DNA of 64,000 bases. Origin: Pythium myriotylum (taxonomy: Eukaryota; Oomycota; Peronosporomycetes; Pythiales; Pythiaceae). The DNA is taken from contig JALJCQ010000033.1 of assembly GCA_023091665.1 (NCBI GenBank), forward strand, positions 868,001-932,000, read 5' to 3'. Below are positions 49,767-60,191 of the stretch, piece after piece. Positions within the stretch are counted from its first letter, which is position 1, and each line of letters begins with the position of its first letter. The notes under the pieces were generated by a model. It saw only the letters and a program-made list of their open reading frames with translations, was not told the DNA's origin and searched no databases. Both the position numbers and the translations under genes were made by a program.

Positions 49767-50876
49767 TTACTCGACCAGCTTCTGTGCAAGCTGCTCAATC
49801 TCGGTGTACCGGGTCGTCTTGGCCTTCCAAGTGGCAGGCACCGGGTCAGGAGAGCTTGCATCTTGAATCGCGACCGCGGCTGCACAGGCGCCGATGAGAA
49901 TCGAGCGGCTGCAGTTGTCGCCGCCGGCCACGAGGTTGGTCCGCACGGCGTCCGTGTATCCCGTCGTCGTGAGCAGGACGTAAAGGGCGCCCTTGAGCGA
50001 GCCTGGAAGTGGGCACGACTTGCCGAACGAGTTGATGGCGGCCGTGGCGTCCGGGAAGGTCTTACTCTGCACAGCATCGAGCACTTCCTGCACGAGGGTG
50101 CGCGTACCGGCACCAATGTGCTCGCTGGTTGTGAGCGATGCGATCGCGGTGGGGATGGTCGCGCCCTCCACGAGCTGGTGGAGAAGCAACGCACTCGCGA
50201 CCGCCGCGTCCGTGGCGTCCGTGCCGATCTGGTGGACTTGCGTGGCCTCCTTGGTCTTGGCGATCACAGTAGGAACGTCACCGAGATACTTGGCCACCAG
50301 GACGGGGGTCTTGATGCCGCCGTGAAGGTCGTGGTTCTCCGTGGCGAGGTTCGGGTACACCTCGCCCGCGTCGCCCTTCTTGACGAGCTCGCGGAAGACG
50401 CCATTGAGACGACCCTTGTAGTTCTTGGCCGCTTCGTACGAGGCGGTGGCGTAGCTCCTGGGCTCGAACGAGCCGTGCATCGCTACGAACTGCAGCAGCG
50501 GGACCACCTCGTCGCCGTAGGGTGACAGAGCGCCGCTCGGGTATTCGTAGAACGGACACGACGGCGGCTCGTGGAATTCCGGAGCCGGCGCCGCGTCCAC
50601 GAGCGACTTGAGCTTGTCGGCGTCGTAGATCCAGTGGAGTCCCATGGTGGCGGCGTCGGCCACGAAGCCGCCGATGACGGCGGCGACGGCGCGCTGCTTC
50701 TGGAGAGCCATGCTGCGAGCTCGAGAGGAGGTGGAGATCGACTTCGGCAGGGTTCCGTGGCTGTCACTCCCCCACGGACGCGCAAAGAAAAGCGTCAGAG
50801 CGTAGGTGGCGGCGAGCAGGAGCAGCGCGAGCGAGAGCGCCGAGCGGAAAGTGAGCGAGTGAGCGGCGCGGGGCAT
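49767..50876 (-). CDS. ADP-ribosylglycohydrolase-like protein (369 residues)
   Basis: Intronless. An N-terminal hydrophobic segment (about 10-33) suggests a signal anchor. The ADP-ribosylglycohydrolase fold follows, with GGFVADAATMGLHWIYD (about 70) and the C-terminal GGDNCSRSILIGACAAA. In classical DraG/ARH enzymes the second motif is usually GGDTDT; here Asn-Cys-Ser replaces part of the metal-binding Asp set, more like the J1-crystallin/SelJ subgroup (from memory, not verified). The activity may therefore be altered. An ATG at 50924 would add 16 residues, but 50876 places the hydrophobic segment at the N-terminus and leaves 72 bp to the divergent COX16-like gene. It converges with glycosyltransferase 1 (147 bp apart). 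Confidence 0.8.
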   Translation of the reverse strand: MPRAAHSLTFRSALSLALLLLAATYALTLFFARPWGSDSHGTLPKSISTSSRARSMALQKQRAVAAVIGGFVADAATMGLHWIYDADKLKSLVDAAPAPEFHEPPSCPFYEYPSGALSPYGDEVVPLLQFVAMHGSFEPRSYATASYEAAKNYKGRLNGVFRELVKKGDAGEVYPNLATENHDLHGGIKTPVLVAKYLGDVPTVIAKTKEATQVHQIGTDATDAAVASALLLHQLVEGATIPTAIASLTTSEHIGAGTRTLVQEVLDAVQSKTFPDATAAINSFGKSCPLPGSLKGALYVLLTTTGYTDAVRTNLVAGGDNCSRSILIGACAAAVAIQDASSPDPVPATWKAKTTRYTEIEQLAQKLVE

Positions 50877-50948
50877 TCGCGCGTGAAGATCGCTTGTTGA
50901 CGCCGGGAGGCAATTTGTGGCCAATCACACTCGGACATTTGCGAAGCG
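50877..50948. promoter_or_regulatory. 72-bp divergent promoter region
   Basis: The ARH-like gene (minus) and the COX16-like gene (plus) start 72 bp apart, so both promoters must overlap here. No TATA box is obvious. Confidence 0.5.
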
Positions 50949-51384
50949 ATGACGGTCGTGCGCCCTCGCGTGGCCAAGCCCAAGGCGCGCAGCAACGCCG
51001 GCGTGGCGGCCTTCGCCGTGCTCGTGGGCGGCGCGTTCTTCAGCATCCCCTTCGTGGCTCACTTCATCAAGGTGCGCACGCCCATCCCGGCGATTGGGTA
51101 ATCGCCGATCACGCAACGCCTCGGGGTGATTGCGTCGCATCCGTCGAGTGCCGCTGGCTGACCTCCGTGCGTTTGCGCTGCCTCCACAGGGCGAGAACCT
51201 CACGTCGCAGGACAAGCCGCTCAACGCGACGCAGATCCGCCGTGGCCCGTACCAGAACACCGGCTCGCGAGACGTGGGCGTGGACAAGGACTGGGACTTC
51301 ACGACCAACACGTGGCACGGGCGCAAGGGCGCAGACGTGGTGCGCGAGAAGAAGCAGAGGAAGCAAGAGCAACAAACGGATTAG
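50949..51384 (+). CDS. COX16: COX16-like cytochrome c oxidase assembly protein (105 residues)
   Basis: Exons 50949-51071 and 51190-51384, with a 118-bp GTGCGC...CACAG intron in phase 0. The product is small: a basic N-terminus, one membrane helix (about 18-38, VAAFAVLVGGAFFSIPFVAHF) and a hydrophilic tail with QIRRGPYQNTGS and VDKDWDFTTNTW. Length, topology and the Trp/Asp-rich tail fit COX16, an inner mitochondrial membrane factor for complex IV assembly. The stop codon is 27 bp from that of the convergent NAT10 gene, so their 3' ends must overlap. Confidence 0.7.
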
Positions 51385-51411
51385 ATTGATACAAGATACG
51401 ACTCTATGGGT

Positions 51412-54400
51412 CTAGCGCAGGTTGGCGTACTTGCCCTTGCTCTTCTTGGCGTCGCCATTCTTCTTGCTCTTCTTGTGCTTCTTGCCGCCCGAGTCGTCCT
51501 CCTCCGCTCGCTTGGTCTTTTTCGAGGCGTTCTTCACCTGGACGACGCCATGGGCGGTCGCGCCAGACGAAAGCGCATCGTCCCACGCCGCGTCGTCGCC
51601 GCGCACGGCGTACTTGAGCAGGTCCTTGTCCTGCAGAAGCTCCTGCTGGATCTTGAGCTTGGCCTCGCTCGCGTTCGCGCGCATCTCCTCGGCAAGCGTC
51701 TGGGAAGTCGGCGCAGCCATGTCCTGGGCAACTGCAGCAGCGACCTGGGCCATCTTGCCCACCTTCTGCTTGTCCTCTTCTTCAATCTGCTTACCCTGGA
51801 CTGTCTCCAGTTGCGTCAGGAACTTGCGGATGGCCTTGTTGAACAAGGCGAGAAGTTGGTTCGACGGCACGCCCAACTCCTTCTGGATGACGTCAACAGA
51901 CTGGTGCTGAAGCCCAATGCTCGCAAGGATCGCTCGCTGCAAGTACGACAGCGTCATTTGGGGCAGGCGCTGGAGGAAGTAGAGACGTGCAAGGGTTGGG
52001 ACGAGGTCGACGATCATGTGGTAATCCACGAGGTTCTTCGCGTACGATTTGAGTCGCTTGGCGTCGTACGGCGTGAGCACCATCGACAACTCATCGGCTG
52101 AGATCTCGCCCGTCGCACTGCGCTCCAAGGTGCGCAATGCTACAGGTGCCTCACCGTCTTTGTTGTTGGCATCTCCGCTAGCGTCACCATCGCTTAACAA
52201 GCTGAGCGAAAGAGCCGCAGGGAAGGTCGAGAATTCATACGAAAGCAGCGAGACGAAACGACGCCGAGCGTCCGCCACGAACTCGTCAAGCCATCCAGGA
52301 GCAGGCGCCTCTGGCAAGTCATCACAGCGCAGCGCACGCAGTAAAATCGCCGTGTGTTCACCCGTGAGCTCGTTTGGCGTCTGTCGGAGATACACAGTCT
52401 TGTACCCAGCTCGGGACCAGAAGTTGTGGAGCGGAAGCGTCAGGCCAAACGATGTACCGATCCAGTGGAGACGCTCACACGGGCGTTCGTCGATGGGGAG
52501 AAGGAGCGGCGGCAAGGTCTTGCGCGGCTTGATTTTCTCCTTCAAGAGATTCTCCTCGTCTTCACCGTTACCATCATCGTCATCATCATCATCACCGCCC
52601 TTCTTGGATTTCTTCTTCTTTTTCTTGTCTTCGTTGGGTTCCTGCTCGTTCTCTTCGGTCTCAGGCAAGTCTCCAGTGATTTCGCCCTGGTAATACTTAG
52701 TGAGGAGCTCAACCGCACGCGAACCGTAGCCCATGCCAGTGACGTCAGGGTGGGTCGCAATGCGCACGATACGGGCACCAGACAGGGAGGCAAACTCCGA
52801 ATCCTGGAACTGCTGAGCAACTGTCCAAGGAATGAGATCACCCGACGCACGTTGACCACGAGCGAGCTGTGCGCGAACGGATTCCTTGGAGATCTCACCC
52901 TCCAATGCAACCTGGACAACGCAGAGCACGTCAGGCAGCTGGCCGGCCTGTCCTTGAGACTCGGCCGCAGGACCGAGCAAAGCGAAGATGTGGTGCGCAG
53001 GGGCATCGGAGAGGAGCTGGAGATCGTTCGGCTGGTTCTTGTAGTGCGAGGAAACGTACAACGACATTACGCGCTGCAAGAAAGCCTCAGAAAGCTTGTG
53101 GTACGAAAAGAGAGAGTCTCGGTTCACGTAGTACAGTTCACAGTCCTTCGGATGCGGTGTGCCGGCGACGATGCGGTGGGATGCACTGGTGGCATCGAGA
53201 CAAAGAAGTTGGTTGAGCCATTTCTCAACCGGGTCATTTTGTGCGTATCGAATAGGAATGTCGAGCGTGACTTCGCGCAGGACTCGACCCGTGGCGGCAC
53301 CAGCGGCAGCGGCATGTGCTGCCTCGTTCGCGACTTGCCAGCGCTCTTCGTGAAGCTTCTGTTCACCCTTCCGTCGCTTGTGGTCACCATGAACTGCCGA
53401 CATAGCACGAGCTGCCGCATCACCAGCGCTCCCTTGCTGTTCTCGCAGCTTCTGGATGAGCTTCAGAGAGAGCGAGCGGCCTGTGCCTTCGTAGCCGTTG
53501 ATGGTCGATGACATAAACACCAAGTATGGTCCGAGCAGCTTCTTCACGAGCGGCAGAGGGATTGCAGCTGCCTCATCAATGGCCAGCAGTTCAGCCTGCG
53601 CGAGCTTCTCGTGGTGGTTGGGTTGAATGTACTGGATAGTCTGACGATGCTCGCGGAAGATGTTAACGCGCACAATCGCGTTGTTGAACTCGGGGTTCGT
53701 GCTCTGGATGATCTCGTAGTCGAGATGCTCTTTGTACTTGAGCGCGTCGAAGCCCTTGAAGACGAAGTCAAAGACAGTCTTCAGGTTCTCCGGGCTCGGA
53801 GCCGTGACGAAGATGTTGCTGTAACCATAAGCCACAGCGGCCGCGAGCGACATGCCCAGTGCTGCTGACTTGCCGCGACCACGGCCAGCAGTGAGGGAGA
53901 CGGTCGATCGCAACGTCTTCTCCGAGATCGCCTCCACGAACGTCAGAATGGCCTTGGCCTGGTCCAGCGTGCGCGACTGCTCGACGAGCGAGCCGATCGG
54001 CTGGGTTTCACGGAGCGACTCCTTGAGCTCCTTGAGCTCGAGCTGATCCTTGGTGAGCTCGTTCTCGGCCTGCGTTGGCGGCAGTGGCTCGATCTTGCGC
54101 GTGTGCTTGGAGATCGGGAGCACGTTGAGCTCGTCATCGAGCACAATGCAGCGCTCGTTGGACGAGAGCGAAAGGATGAAGCGCTCGTTGAAGCGCGCGA
54201 CGACATCCTGGTGGGACTCGGTGCGGAAGCGCGCGTGGACGTCCATGCTCATGGTGTAGAGCTGCTTGAGCGACGACATGGTGCGCAGCAGGAGCACGAC
54301 GACGCCGCCGCCTTCGACGGTCTCAATCGTGCGCGCCATGATGTTGGGCGTGATGGCCTCGAAGTCCTGGAGCACGCACATGCCGTAGGTGCTGCCGAGG

Positions 54401-54738
54401 ATCTTCTGCGTGTCCTTGTAGTAGCACCATCGGATGTCGGTGGAGGAGATGAAGAGCTCAAAGGGGTCGTCCTTGTTGGCGTCGTAGAGTCCGCGCTGCT
54501 GCTGCTTCTTGATCTGGCGCATGCGCTTCTGCTTGTGCGTGGAGAACCCGAGCTCCTTCTTGTAGCACCAGAGCACCTTGGGGCGGGCCTTGACGGCGGC
54601 CTTGGAGAGCATGTAGTGCAGGTTCACGACCTGGTCCTTGCCATGGTCGCCCACGAGCACCACGAAGGAGCGGAAGTTCTCCTTCAGGCAGTTCTCCAGC
54701 AGCACGCGCACGCGCGCGTCCACCTTCTTCTTGACCAT
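51412..54738 (-). CDS. NAT10: RNA cytidine acetyltransferase NAT10/Kre33 (about 1108 residues)
   Basis: One intronless frame. The enzyme makes N4-acetylcytidine in 18S rRNA (and tRNA with a partner) and acts in nucleolar small-subunit assembly. Visible in order are a TmcA-type N-terminal domain (MVKKKVDARVRVLLEN, then VVLVGDHGKDQ), the RecD-like helicase with Walker A TAGRGRGKSAALG (about 281), a Walker B-like LLAIDEAAAIPLPL, the GNAT acetyl-CoA region RIATHPDVTGMGYGSRA (about 659), a Lys run then Asp/Glu run insert (about 705-725), the tRNA-binding C-terminal domain, and a Lys-rich tail likely to be nuclear/nucleolar targeting. Frame is open 13 codons upstream, but MVKKK matches the family start. 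Confidence 0.93.
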   Translation of the reverse strand: MVKKKVDARVRVLLENCLKENFRSFVVLVGDHGKDQVVNLHYMLSKAAVKARPKVLWCYKKELGFSTHKQKRMRQIKKQQQRGLYDANKDDPFELFISSTDIRWCYYKDTQKILGSTYGMCVLQDFEAITPNIMARTIETVEGGGVVVLLLRTMSSLKQLYTMSMDVHARFRTESHQDVVARFNERFILSLSSNERCIVLDDELNVLPISKHTRKIEPLPPTQAENELTKDQLELKELKESLRETQPIGSLVEQSRTLDQAKAILTFVEAISEKTLRSTVSLTAGRGRGKSAALGMSLAAAVAYGYSNIFVTAPSPENLKTVFDFVFKGFDALKYKEHLDYEIIQSTNPEFNNAIVRVNIFREHRQTIQYIQPNHHEKLAQAELLAIDEAAAIPLPLVKKLLGPYLVFMSSTINGYEGTGRSLSLKLIQKLREQQGSAGDAAARAMSAVHGDHKRRKGEQKLHEERWQVANEAAHAAAAGAATGRVLREVTLDIPIRYAQNDPVEKWLNQLLCLDATSASHRIVAGTPHPKDCELYYVNRDSLFSYHKLSEAFLQRVMSLYVSSHYKNQPNDLQLLSDAPAHHIFALLGPAAESQGQAGQLPDVLCVVQVALEGEISKESVRAQLARGQRASGDLIPWTVAQQFQDSEFASLSGARIVRIATHPDVTGMGYGSRAVELLTKYYQGEITGDLPETEENEQEPNEDKKKKKKSKKGGDDDDDDDGNGEDEENLLKEKIKPRKTLPPLLLPIDERPCERLHWIGTSFGLTLPLHNFWSRAGYKTVYLRQTPNELTGEHTAILLRALRCDDLPEAPAPGWLDEFVADARRRFVSLLSYEFSTFPAALSLSLLSDGDASGDANNKDGEAPVALRTLERSATGEISADELSMVLTPYDAKRLKSYAKNLVDYHMIVDLVPTLARLYFLQRLPQMTLSYLQRAILASIGLQHQSVDVIQKELGVPSNQLLALFNKAIRKFLTQLETVQGKQIEEEDKQKVGKMAQVAAAVAQDMAAPTSQTLAEEMRANASEAKLKIQQELLQDKDLLKYAVRGDDAAWDDALSSGATAHGVVQVKNASKKTKRAEEDDSGGKKHKKSKKNGDAKKSKGKYANLR

Positions 54739-54883
54739 CTTTGCCGACTGCCTCGCGCCGCCACCACCAAGCGTCACTCGAAATGATTGGGCGTTGATGA
54801 GCCTCCGCTACCTCATACACCATGCCGCAAACAGAGGGATTCCGTGCCCAACGCAATGCATGTCCATTACCTAAATTAGCCTC

Positions 54884-57031
54884 TCAGCCCAGCCCCGACG
54901 ACGACGGCGCTGAGCTGCGACGCGCGAACGGATGCAGGCGCTGCTGGAAGTCGGCGCGCGCGATCCGCAGCAGCCGCGTGGGCACGCCCGGCACGGAGCG
55001 GACGGTCACGTCGGAGCGGTAGAGCCCCTCCTGCACGACGAGGCTGTCGGCCGCCAGCACGGCCCACGGCGCGACCTCGACGCGGCCGCCCGTGGACTCG
55101 ACGCGCAGCTTGCCATCGAGTACGACCACGCAGAAGCGCGTCTCCACGTCGCGCGTAAAGATCTCCTCCGGCTTGCTCGAGTGGGAGCCGCCCAACTCGA
55201 GGATCGGGCAGCTTGAAAGGAAGTCGGCGAGCAGGAGAGCGTTGATGGGCACGCCGCGCGCATTCTTGGAGCGGAAGACCGGGTTCGCCTCTTGGAGATG
55301 ACGAGCCAGCGCGTCAACCTGCCCCCACGCCCAAGCAATGAGAAAGCCAAGCTTCTCTCCCGAGTGAAGGGTGGAACTCACATTCTCGATGATCTGGTCA
55401 GACGCCATGAACGCCGCGTGGCCGAGCCTTCCGCCTCGGCGATACAAGCATGACAACCGACGCTTCCGCTCCGCGTCTTCCATGTTATCCGGGACGTCGG
55501 CTTCATCCAGGATCTCATCTTGGAGGATCTCCTCGAGCAAATCTTCGAGCGTCACGATCCCTTCCAGGCGCGCGATCGGATCTCCATCCTACAACGGTTG
55601 ATGCGATTATCCATCCTGTTTTTGTGAAGATTCACCTGCATGAAGCCCATACCGTGTCTTCATCGCGCTCGACTTTCTTTACGAGGGCCAAGTGAGTGCT
55701 CTCGTTCTTAAACGCTTGCAAAAGTACGTCAAGACTGCACTCGGGGTCGACGTGATTCACGTTGTGTCCGAACACGTGCATGAAGTTGGAAAGTTGAACT
55801 TGCTCCTACGGAGGTGCGTTGGTGAGTCAGCACCTTCTTGTTTGCACAGCATAGGCGCAGAAGTTTACTCCGACCTTGGGATCGACAAAGATAAGGTCTT
55901 TGACGTGCACAGCCCCCATTATATCGTCGGGGCTCGCGCCGTACACAGGGATGCGGGAGTATCCGCTGTCCATTATGCGCTGCATCGTTTCAATGTCGAG
56001 GCATGCTGTAATGTACAAAATCTAGTTAAGGAAATAAAGCTCTCGGTCGTGACATCCACTGTTCAGCGCTCAGGATAAAGGATATCGGCAACATAAAGAG
56101 CTCTTTCACTGGCGTCATGATGTTCTTGGCGACCTTGAGTCGGTAGCTCATGGCCCCGCGAAGAATGCTTCCCTCCTCGGGGTCAATCATGCTCTCTTTC
56201 TCGTGTATTTCAATCATTTGGGTGAGCTGCAGCATTGGAGATTGTTTAGAGTTTTCCTTTTTATCATGGCATCACTATCAGGCTAATAAAGCACCTGTCG
56301 TTTTGTGAACACGGTCCCAATATCCTCTCCAAGCGAGGCGTCGAGTACCATGCTCACGGGTTTGGCAAAGATGTAGAAAACGACGATGAGCACACTGACG
56401 AAGGGAACAACGCGCCCACCAATCTCTGCGAAGTCGTGGTGAGAATCAGATCTCCAGCGGGACACGTTGAATTCTTACCAAGGGCGTGCTTGGTGCATAT
56501 CGCTTGTGGGACGATCTCCCCGAATATTACGATCAGGATTGTCGAGACGAGGAAACCAGCAAGCCCACTTGTCATATCGGCCATAAGGATGGATGTTAGA
56601 CTATTGACAGCGACGTTGCCCATGAGCAGCGTCGTTAAAAGCAGGTTCCCTTTCTGGCGGATGGGAATAATCTTTCGCGCTGAGTCTCCCTGTCTCTTCT
56701 CCTTGATCGTTGCGTGCTCGTCGGTTCCAGCTGCAACAACTATCTCGAGTCCGATGAGGTCAAGAGACATGAGGCCGAGTCCAAGCCCGGAAAACGAAGC
56801 CGAGAGACTGAGCAGGACGACTAAACCTAGAATCTGAATGAAGTCTGGGTGATTTTGGCTGCGATCCACATCCACTGAACCGTCATCGTCAACGGCAGCT
56901 GGAACTTGTGGAGCTGGTGTGTCTGTTAAGCTTGTACGTTGGGTGGCCACTTGAGCAGCAGTGACCGTCAACATCCCTACCACCAGCAGGAGACGAAGCC
57001 ATGGCGACGGACTTTTGTTTCGCGAGGTCAT
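54884..57031 (-). CDS. CNNM/ACDP family metal-transport protein (606 residues, six exons)
   Basis: Exons on the minus strand: 57031-56479, 56425-56295, 56226-56086, 56012-55875, 55805-55653, 55588-54884; the total of 1821 bp is a whole number of codons. A signal peptide (about 1-27) is followed by a DUF21 transmembrane domain (about 65-230, with PIRQKGNLLLTTLLMGN and FGEIVPQAIC), a CBS pair (MTPVKELFMLP, SGYSRIPVYGASPDDIMGAVHVKDL, GIVTLEDLLEEIL) and a cNMP-binding-like C-terminal domain (RDVETRFCVVVLDGKL). This is the magnesium/metal transporter family CNNM (Mam3 in yeast). Four introns are GT-AG; the third is AT-AC. Splice sites were chosen by frame and by match to the family. It lies 145 bp upstream of the NAT10 start, in the same orientation. 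Confidence 0.88.
56013..56085 (-). other. U12-type AT-AC intron in the CNNM gene (73 bp)
   Basis: The intron starts ATATCCTTT (56085 downward), has the branch site TTCCTTAAC (56033-56025) and ends TTGTAC, about 13 bases past the branch A. All three match the minor-spliceosome consensus. Splicing joins MLP to ITACLDIETM, as in animal CNNM proteins (MLPIDAVLD in family memory). No GT-AG choice restores both frame and alignment. Confidence 0.88.
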
Positions 57032-57299
57032 TTGAAATGGCTCTCAGAAGCTGTGACGATCAAGGACCGTTACACGAGGATGAGTGAATAACGGACATTT
57101 CCTTCAAGTGAATAATGAGAAGTTTTTGAAGTGGATATTACGGAGCAGAGGAAAAGAACGCGAAAGGTAGGCGGCGAGTAGAACGCTTGTTACTCGACTG
57201 AGATAATCTCTCGAACTTTATCAATGACATACACATCCTCCATCGGAGATTTGTAGCTTGCTTTTAGCACTTTGAATACAAAATATCTTGTACCAGTGT
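57032..57299. other. Intergenic region between CNNM and glycosyltransferase 2
   Basis: 268 bp holding the CNNM promoter and the 3' end of glycosyltransferase 2, both on the minus strand. No further feature recognised. Confidence 0.5.
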
Positions 57300-58588
57300 C
57301 TAGGAGAACGGAATTAATTCCAGCTCGTTACAGTTGCTGAACTGATTCACATCGCTTCCAGCGAACTTGGCCGTCGGATCGATCCCCGAGAACTTCTTCC
57401 ACTGCTCGAACGTCCGCTTCGTGCCCAGCTTGAACTTGTCGATCTCCGTGCGATCAAAGTCCTCAGCAGTCACCGGAAGCCCCAGACAGTGGCGCACGCG
57501 ACGCTTTGCCTTCTGCTGGATGTAGTACCGCGTGCCCCAGTCGCGCTCCCACACGACCTTGCGCTTCTCGTACCAGTGGAACACGACGTCCTCGGACGGA
57601 ACATAGAAGTCGTACCCGGCGGTCCAGAGACGAGCGGCGCGTGAGTACTCCTCGCCGTGGAAGAGGTACGGCGTGTAGGGGTCGTTGCGGACTTCTTTGG
57701 CCTGCTTGCAGTTGCCAAAGTTGAAGCCGCCAGCGAGCTGGGACATGAGGCGAGGCTTCTTGACGTCCTTCTTGTCGAGCCACGTCATCGCGCGATACTG
57801 TACCATGCTATCAAGATCCTCGCCTTCAATGCGCGCGTTGCACATGAGTCCGACTCTATCTGTGTAATCTTTTCGGAACCAGTGCTCGGTGGACTTGGGG
57901 TAGACCGTGATGATAGCGTTCTCGTTCTCGGTAGCTTCCCACTGGCCGATAAGGTTCTCGTCCCACTTGGGGATGAAGATGAGGTGGGAGTCGATGGCAA
58001 GGCAGAAATCTTCATCGGTGATCGCCTTTTCGGTCTCGTAACGTGCGGCGGTTGGTCCCTTTCCCCAGCATGCACAACCACGAGACATTAGGTATCTCTG
58101 CATGTCACCCTCAATTGCAAAGCACCTACCGTTGCGTTCGCTGCGTCGATCTTGCTGGAGACAATCTGTGGTCGATGACACTTTCGTTCTCCTATAAGTT
58201 GACAGTATGCGTCCACACACTGCATCTCGCCCTCGGCCTCGTAGATCTGGTCGAAGATGCTGACGCGCAAGAGATCCGGGAAGACGGCGTTGTCGAAGAT
58301 GGACTTGAGCGTCTCGGAGCAGCGCTTGGAGTCGCGGTAGTTGGCCATGAGGATCATGGTGCGGCGGCCGTGCACGACCGACGCGGCGGCTGGCTCCTCT
58401 TTCTGCACAGTGGCGACTGGGATCTGCGTCGTTCGCAACCGCTGGGCGGCCGCTACCGTCGCGTCGTCCTTTCTCGGCGCATGCAGACTCACGACCTGGT
58501 ACACGACAACGCACACATACAGGACCAACAGAAGCAGAGCGCCAGCGACGTGCAGGCGCCGCGCAGCAGGAGCCCGAGGCGCCGCCAT
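57300..58588 (-). CDS. PF11397-type glycosyltransferase, paralogue 2 (405 residues)
   Basis: Exons 58588-58130 and 58058-57300, with a 71-bp GTAGGT...AAAG intron in phase 0 at the position conserved in all three paralogues. The membrane segment at about 12-34 (VAGALLLLVLYVCVVVYQVV) differs in sequence from paralogues 1 and 3, while the catalytic domain is very close to theirs (SKIDAANAT, GPTAARYE, IDSHLIFIPKWD). The C-terminus ends CNELELIPFS. It is divergent from paralogue 3, with 146 bp between the two starts. Type II Golgi enzyme by topology; donor and acceptor inferred only from the family. Confidence 0.85.
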
Positions 58589-58734
58589 GGCAATGGGTCA
58601 GGGCCATTCGGGCACCCATTCGAGGAGCTCAGACGAGATCTTGTTATGTTTCTCCAATGTTGCGTGAAGAGACCTTTCCGTTGCAGGAACTGAACTCTCG
58701 TCGAGGAGGAGGGATCTCATCGGCAGTGTGCATC
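58589..58734. promoter_or_regulatory. Bidirectional promoter between two glycosyltransferases
   Basis: Only 146 bp separate the start codons of paralogues 2 (minus) and 3 (plus), so they are probably co-regulated. A CCAAT-type pentamer occurs near 58656 (CTCCAATGTTG). I see no TATA box. Confidence 0.5.
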
Positions 58735-60077
58735 ATGCTCCACGGCAGGCCGTCCCCTCGCCGCGAGCGGCGCCGCGGAGGCGGCTGGGACGTGCGCTTC
58801 GGCGTGCTCATGGTCTTCCCCCTCGTCTGCCTCGTCGTCGTGCTCTACGAGTTCCTCTATCTGCAGCAGTACACGGCGGCCGACGCGCAGGCCGCCACGG
58901 GCAACGCCAACAACAACGCCGCGCCGACGCAGCGCCTGCGCGCCGATGACGCGCCGCTGTCGACGCCCGCGCCGGCGCCGGCACCCTCGTCGGTCGTGCG
59001 CGGCCGGCGCACCATGATCCTCATGGCCAACTACCGCGACTCCAAGCGCTGCTCCGAGACGCTCAAGTCCATCTTCGACAACGCCGTCTTCCCGGATCTC
59101 CTGCGCGTCAGCATCTTCGACCAGATCTACGAGGCCGAGGGCGAGATCCAGTGCGTGGACACGTTCTGCCTGCTCGTGGGTGAGAAGAACTGCCGCCGCT
59201 CGCAGATCGTCTCCAGCAAGATCGACGCGGCGAACGCCACGGTACGTTTGAAGCACATTCTCTTGTCACGATACCCTTGGCTCACTTGGCACCATGTCGT
59301 GGCGTTCCCTACTAGGGGCCGACTGCCGGTCGTTACGAGACCGAAAAGGCGATCACCGACGAGGACTTTTGCATGGCGATTGACTCCCACTTGATCTTCA
59401 TCCCCAAGTGGGACGAGAACCTTATCGGCCAGTGGGAAGCTACCGAGAACGAGAACGCTATCATCACGGTCTACCCCAAGTCCACCGAGCACTGGTTCAA
59501 CAAGGACATCGACGATAAACTGCAGTTGATGTGCCAAGCTCGTATTGAGACAGAGGACCCAGACTCGATGATCCAGTACGGAACGATCATTTGGCTCGAC
59601 AAGAAGGACGTCAAGAAGCCTCGCCTCATGTCCCAGCTCGCTGGCGGCTTCAACTTTGGCAACTGCAAGCAGGCCAAAGAAGTCCGCAACGACCCCTACA
59701 CGCCGTACCTCTTCCACGGCGAGGAGTACTCACGCGCCGCTCGTCTCTGGACCGCCGGGTACGACTTCTATGTTCCGTCCGAGGACGTCGTGTTCCACTG
59801 GTACGAGAAGCGCAAGGTCGTGTGGGAGCGCGACTGGGGCACGCGGTACTACATCCAGCAGAAGGCAAAGCGTCGCGTGCGCCACTGTCTGGGGCTTCCG
59901 GTGACTGCCGAGGACTTTGATCGCACGGAGATCGACAAGTTCAAGCTGGGCACGAAGCGGACGTTCGAGCAGTGGAAGAAGTTCTCGGGGATCGATCCGA
60001 CGGCCAAGTACATTGGCAAGGGCGTGGACCAGTTCAACAACTGCAAAGAGCTCGAGTACGTGCCGTACGACAAGTAG
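58735..60077 (+). CDS. PF11397-type glycosyltransferase, paralogue 3 (422 residues)
   Basis: Exons 58735-59241 and 59316-60077, with a 74-bp GTACGT...CTAG intron in phase 0. N-terminus and membrane segment (VRFGVLMVFPLVCLVVVLYE) are nearly those of paralogue 1, so these two share a recent origin even though paralogue 2 is adjacent. An Ala/Pro-rich stem precedes the catalytic domain. The frame is open 26 codons upstream of the chosen ATG, but MLHGRPSPRRERRR corresponds to the basic N-terminus of paralogue 1. Exon 2 starts GPTAGRYE and carries IDSHLIFIPKWD. Confidence 0.85.
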
Positions 60078-60191
60078 AGAGTGTGATGGGCCAATACAGA
60101 TCGGAGAGTTGATCCTCACGTGTACCGACACATGGGTACAAAACGTGCCTCTTTGGCAATCTTCCTCAGACACGCTGACGACCAGATCCTA

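Noticed and set aside
52049..54786. Plus-strand frames of 200-385 codons opposite NAT10
   Set aside because: They are antisense shadows of a gene with clear Walker and acetyltransferase motifs in the minus frame.
56013..56100. GT-AG alternatives for the third CNNM intron
   Set aside because: Candidate GT donors in the interval are in the wrong phase or remove conserved residues. Only ATATCCTTT to AC gives a whole number of codons and the family sequence.
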